From Mycolicibacterium sp. P1-5 (lineage in GTDB: Bacteria > Actinomycetota > Actinomycetes > Mycobacteriales > Mycobacteriaceae), in NCBI RefSeq assembly GCF_008329565.1, contig NZ_NPKT01000001.1, positions 558,001 to 622,000 on the forward strand: DNA of 64,000 nt, in the 5' to 3' direction. The translations under genes and the position numbers were made by a program. Below, one piece after another: positions 60,897 to 64,000 of this stretch (positions are counted from its first letter, which is position 1; every line of letters begins with the position of its first letter). The notes under the pieces were generated by a model. It searched no databases. It was given only the letters and a program-made list of their open reading frames with translations, and was not told the DNA's origin.

Positions 60897-63686
60897 TTAG
60901 GTGCGCTCCTTCTCGACCAATTCGTAGGTCTCGATGACGTCGCCTTCCTTGATGTCGGAGTACGTCAGCGTCAGACCGCATTCGTAACCCTCGCGCACCT
61001 CGGTGGCGTCGTCCTTCTCCCGCTTGAGCGAGGAGACCGTGAGATTCTCGGCGACCACGACGTTGTCACGCAGCAACCGTGCCTTGGCGTTGCGCCGCAT
61101 GATCCCGGACTGCACGAGGCAACCGGCGATGTTGCCGACCTTCGACGACCGGAAGATCGCGCGGATCTCGGCGCGGCCGAGCTCCTTCTCCTCGTAGACC
61201 GGCTTGAGCATGCCCTTGAGTGCGGCCTGGATCTCGTCGATGGCCTGGTAGATCACCGAGTAGTAGCGGATCTCCACACCCTCGCGGTTGGCCAGCTCGG
61301 TGGCTTTGCCCTCGGCGCGGACGTTGAATCCGATGATGATCGCATCCGACGCCGACGCCAGGTTGACGTTGGTCTCGGTGACGCCACCGACACCGCGGTC
61401 GATGACGCGCAGTTCCACCTCGTCGTCGATCTCGATACCCAGCAGGGCTTCCTCCAGCGCCTCGACGGTGCCGGAGTTGTCGCCCTTGAGGATCAGGTTC
61501 AGCTGGCTGGTTTCCTTCAGTGCCGAATCCAGGTCTTCCAGGCTGATCCGCTTGCGGGTGCGGGCGGCCAGCGCGTTGCGCTTGCGCGCGCTGCGCCGGT
61601 CGGCGATCTGGCGGGCGATGCGGTCCTCGTCGACGACCAGGAAGTTGTCACCGGCACCGGGCACCGACGTGAAGCCGATGACCTGCACGGGTCGCGAAGG
61701 CAACGCCTCGGTGACGTCCTCGCCGTGCTCGTCGACCATGCGGCGCACCCGGCCGTAGGCGTCGCCGGCGACCACCGAGTCGCCGACCCGCAGCGTGCCG
61801 CGCGTGATCAGCACGGTCGCCACCGGGCCGCGGCCGCGGTCCAGGTGCGCCTCGATGGCCACACCCTGGGCTTCCATATCGGGGTTGGCCCGCAGGTCCA
61901 ACGCCGCATCGGCGGTCAACAACACGGCCTCTTCCAGCGCCTCGATGTTGGTGCCGTTCTTGGCCGAGATGTCGACGAACATGGTGTCGCCACCAAAGTC
62001 CTCGGCAACGAGGTTGTACTCGGTGAGCTGCGCCCGGATCTTGGCCGGGTCGGCACCCTCCTTGTCAATCTTGTTGACGGCGACCACGATCGGCACGTCA
62101 GCGGCCTGCGCGTGGTTGATCGCCTCCACCGTCTGCGGCATGACACCGTCGTCGGCGGCGACCACCAGAATTGCGATGTCGGTGGCCTTCGCGCCACGGG
62201 CACGCATCGCGGTGAACGCCTCGTGACCCGGGGTGTCGATGAAGGTGATCGGGCGCACGACACCGTCGTGCTCGACGGTCACCTGGTAAGCACCGATGTG
62301 CTGGGTGATGCCACCGGCCTCGCCCTCGCGGACGCTGGCCTTGCGGATGGTGTCCAGCAGTCGGGTCTTGCCGTGGTCGACGTGGCCCATGACGGTGACC
62401 ACCGGCGGGCGGACCTCCAGGTCGCCCTCGTCGCCCTCGTCCTCGCCATAGGTGAGGTCGAACGACTCCAGCAGCTCGCGGTCCTCGTCTTCCGGCGACA
62501 CGACCTGCACGACGTAGTTCATCTCGCCGCCGAGCAGTTCGAGGGTCTCGTCACCGACCGACTGGGTAGCAGTCACCATTTCGCCGAGATTGAACAGCGC
62601 CTGGACCAATGCGGCCGGGTTGGCGTCGATCTTCTCGGCGAAGTCGCTCAGCGACGCGCCTCGGGCCAGCCGGATGGTCTCGCCATTGCCGTGCGGCAAC
62701 CGCACGCCACCGACAACCGGCGCCTGCATGCTCTCGTACTCGGCGCGTTTTGCGCGCTTCGACTTGCGGCCGCGACGCGGGGCACCACCGGGGCGACCGA
62801 ACGCGCCGGCCGCGCCACCGCGCTGGCCGGGACGGCCACCGCCACCACCGGGACCGCCGCCACCGGGACGTCCGCGGAAACCGCCGGCAGCAGCGCCGCC
62901 ACCAGCACCGCCACCACCGGGACCGCCGGTGCGGTAGTTACCGCCACCGCCGCCACCGGGACGGCCGCCACCACCGGGGCCACCGCCGGGACGGGGACCG
63001 CCACCGGGACGCGGGGCGCCGGGACGACCGGGCGCACCGGGTCGGGCACCGGGCGGACGGGGCGGCATGTTGCCGGGTGTGGCACCGCCGGGACGCGGGC
63101 CGCCGGGGCCTGGGCGGGGACCGCCGGGGCCGGGACGAGGACCGCCAGGACCAGCCTGCGGACGCGGCGCGGGACGCTCGACCGGCTGGGCCGAGGAGAA
63201 CGGATTGTTTCCTACGCGCGGCGGCCTGGGCATACCCGGCTTCGGCGCGGCCGGTCCCGGACGCGGACCTGGGGTCGGCCCGGCGGGTGCCGGTGCGGGC
63301 GCAGCGGAAGCAGCGGATGCCGCAGGCGCAGCCGGAGCCGCAGGTGCGGGTGCGGGTGGCGCCGGAGGCGGCGCGGCCGGAGCCGGGGCGGCCGGCTTGG
63401 GCGCGGGCGCCGCAGGCGGCGCGGTCGCGACAGCACCGTCGGACACGGGCGTTGGCTTGGGTGCCGGCGCTCCGTTTCCGGCGGCCTTCGCCGGTGCGGC
63501 CTTGGCCGGGGCTTTATCGGACTTACCGCCACCGAACGATTCCCGCAGACGGCGGGCGACGGGGGCTTCCACCGTCGACGACGCGGATTTGACGAATTCG
63601 CCCTGATCGCTCAGCCGGGCGAGAACTTCCTTGCTGGTAACACCGAGTTCCTTAGCCAACTCGTGTACGCGGGCCTTACCTGCCAC
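60897..63686 (-). CDS. infB: Translation initiation factor IF-2 (InfB)
   Basis: The 929-residue GTPase positions initiator tRNA. An N-terminal IF2_N fold ([24 protein letters not shown]) is followed by a very long Pro/Ala/Gly-rich segment (about residues 50-310), then the basic [14 protein letters not shown] region. The G domain has GHVDHGKT near residue 432, DTPGHE and NKID, and domains II-IV end in [20 protein letters not shown]. It matches M. tuberculosis Rv2839c (900 residues). The start is GTG at 63686. The low-complexity segment of repeated Pro-Gly-Arg units is longer than in many bacteria. Confidence 0.97.
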   Translation of the reverse strand: MAGKARVHELAKELGVTSKEVLARLSDQGEFVKSASSTVEAPVARRLRESFGGGKSDKAPAKAAPAKAAGNGAPAPKPTPVSDGAVATAPPAAPAPKPAAPAPAAPPPAPPAPAPAAPAAPAASAASAAPAPAPAGPTPGPRPGPAAPKPGMPRPPRVGNNPFSSAQPVERPAPRPQAGPGGPRPGPGGPRPGPGGPRPGGATPGNMPPRPPGARPGAPGRPGAPRPGGGPRPGGGPGGGGRPGGGGGGNYRTGGPGGGGAGGGAAAGGFRGRPGGGGPGGGGGRPGQRGGAAGAFGRPGGAPRRGRKSKRAKRAEYESMQAPVVGGVRLPHGNGETIRLARGASLSDFAEKIDANPAALVQALFNLGEMVTATQSVGDETLELLGGEMNYVVQVVSPEDEDRELLESFDLTYGEDEGDEGDLEVRPPVVTVMGHVDHGKTRLLDTIRKASVREGEAGGITQHIGAYQVTVEHDGVVRPITFIDTPGHEAFTAMRARGAKATDIAILVVAADDGVMPQTVEAINHAQAADVPIVVAVNKIDKEGADPAKIRAQLTEYNLVAEDFGGDTMFVDISAKNGTNIEALEEAVLLTADAALDLRANPDMEAQGVAIEAHLDRGRGPVATVLITRGTLRVGDSVVAGDAYGRVRRMVDEHGEDVTEALPSRPVQVIGFTSVPGAGDNFLVVDEDRIARQIADRRSARKRNALAARTRKRISLEDLDSALKETSQLNLILKGDNSGTVEALEEALLGIEIDDEVELRVIDRGVGGVTETNVNLASASDAIIIGFNVRAEGKATELANREGVEIRYYSVIYQAIDEIQAALKGMLKPVYEEKELGRAEIRAIFRSSKVGNIAGCLVQSGIMRRNAKARLLRDNVVVAENLTVSSLKREKDDATEVREGYECGLTLTYSDIKEGDVIETYELVEKERT

Positions 63687-63818
63687 TACATCTCCTACTC
63701 AAGAGGCGACAGCGGTGGTAGGCCGCGCCTCGGGTTTAGCTACGACGCATGGTCATCGTCGGGACTTCACGGTGTGCTCATGTTCTTCGCTGCCTGTTCT
63801 CTTGCCGGGCTGGCTGAG

Positions 63819-64000
63819 TCATTCAGCGCCCGTCTGGGCTCTGACGTACTCGACCACCGCGGATGTATCCGGTGAACCGGTGATGCGCAACGCTCGCCCG
63901 AAAGCTCGCCGCCGAAACGCTGCCTCAAGGCACCGGTCATCGGGGTGCAGCCACGCACCCCGCCCCGGGAGGTTACCTGCCGAGTCAACGGTTAGGGCGC
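63819..64000 (-). CDS. ylxR: YlxR family protein, 5' end outside window
   Basis: The last 59 or so residues are present and end at the TGA at 63819. They carry the family core NLPGRGAWLHPDDRCLEAAFRRRAFGRALRI followed by an acidic tail. YlxR (DUF448) is a small RNA-binding protein next to infB in most bacteria; in some it affects RNase P or gene expression. It matches M. tuberculosis Rv2840c. The 132-bp spacer to infB holds no gene. Confidence 0.85.
   Translation of the reverse strand, partial: ALTVDSAGNLPGRGAWLHPDDRCLEAAFRRRAFGRALRITGSPDTSAVVEYVRAQTGAE

Noticed and set aside
62840..63200. Short regular GC-rich repeats resembling a repeat array
   Set aside because: They encode the Pro-Gly-Arg low-complexity part of IF-2 in frame; there are no unique spacers as in CRISPR.

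Overview
The window is high-GC actinobacterial DNA. Gene content and order match a mycobacterial chromosome, most like an environmental, fast-growing species (Mycolicibacterium type). From left to right it follows the M. tuberculosis order from about Rv2740 to Rv2840c: ephG, pspM-pspA-clgR, pgsA, argA, ftsK, rnj, dapA, thyX, dfrA-thyA, dapB, aldR/ald, pepR-gpsI-rpsO, ribF, sirR, truB-pptT, dinF, cnpB, rbfA, infB, ylxR. Accessory genes sit between these landmarks. Many starts look leaderless, with a TANNNT hexamer 6-8 nt before ATG or GTG, as is common in mycobacteria.

Region 1 (1-18.2 kb) is mainly core. It holds the envelope-stress module clgR-pspA-pspM, phospholipid and arginine synthesis (pgsA, argA), the DNA translocase ftsK, a mycofactocin-type SDR, a three-gene cassette resembling heme-dependent oxidative N-demethylase / dimethylamine monooxygenase, RNase J, dapA, thyX, an acyl-CoA synthetase, and a tightly overlapped operon thyA-dfrA-DNA glycosylase.

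Region 2 (18.2-31.5 kb) is accessory-rich. It has a dienelactone hydrolase, a TetR gene with no ordinary start codon, SnoaL and AhpD-like genes, a decayed GntR regulator, a WGxxGxxG small exported protein, a secreted beta-helix protein, dapB, a frameshifted PE-PPE-type esterase, the divergent aldR/ald pair, and a class A beta-lactamase coupled to the end of the gpsI-pepR operon.

Region 3 (31.5-40.5 kb) holds RNA processing and translation genes (gpsI, rpsO), pepR, ribF, sirR, and an ArsR-SRPBCC pair whose promoter lies on a perfect palindrome.

Region 4 (40.5-47.9 kb) is one giant gene of 2448 codons: zinc ribbons, a complete class III adenylyl cyclase, an AAA/STAND ATPase, a helical region, and five tandem units of about 275 residues that each look like two NTF2/SnoaL-like halves. 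It follows an APH-like kinase gene after one base. This is the most unusual locus in the window.

Region 5 (47.9-64 kb) has truB-pptT-metallophosphoesterase, a DUF3558 protein, a CocE-type hydrolase, DUF1802/DUF2277 genes, an enoyl-CoA hydratase, a modular secreted GH18-like protein with Calx-beta domains, a methyltransferase, and the translation operon ylxR-infB-rbfA-cnpB-dinF, cut by the window edge. The CRISPR-Cas and neighbouring genes that M. tuberculosis carries between Rv2800 and Rv2836c are absent. I saw no tRNA, rRNA, insertion sequence or CRISPR array.
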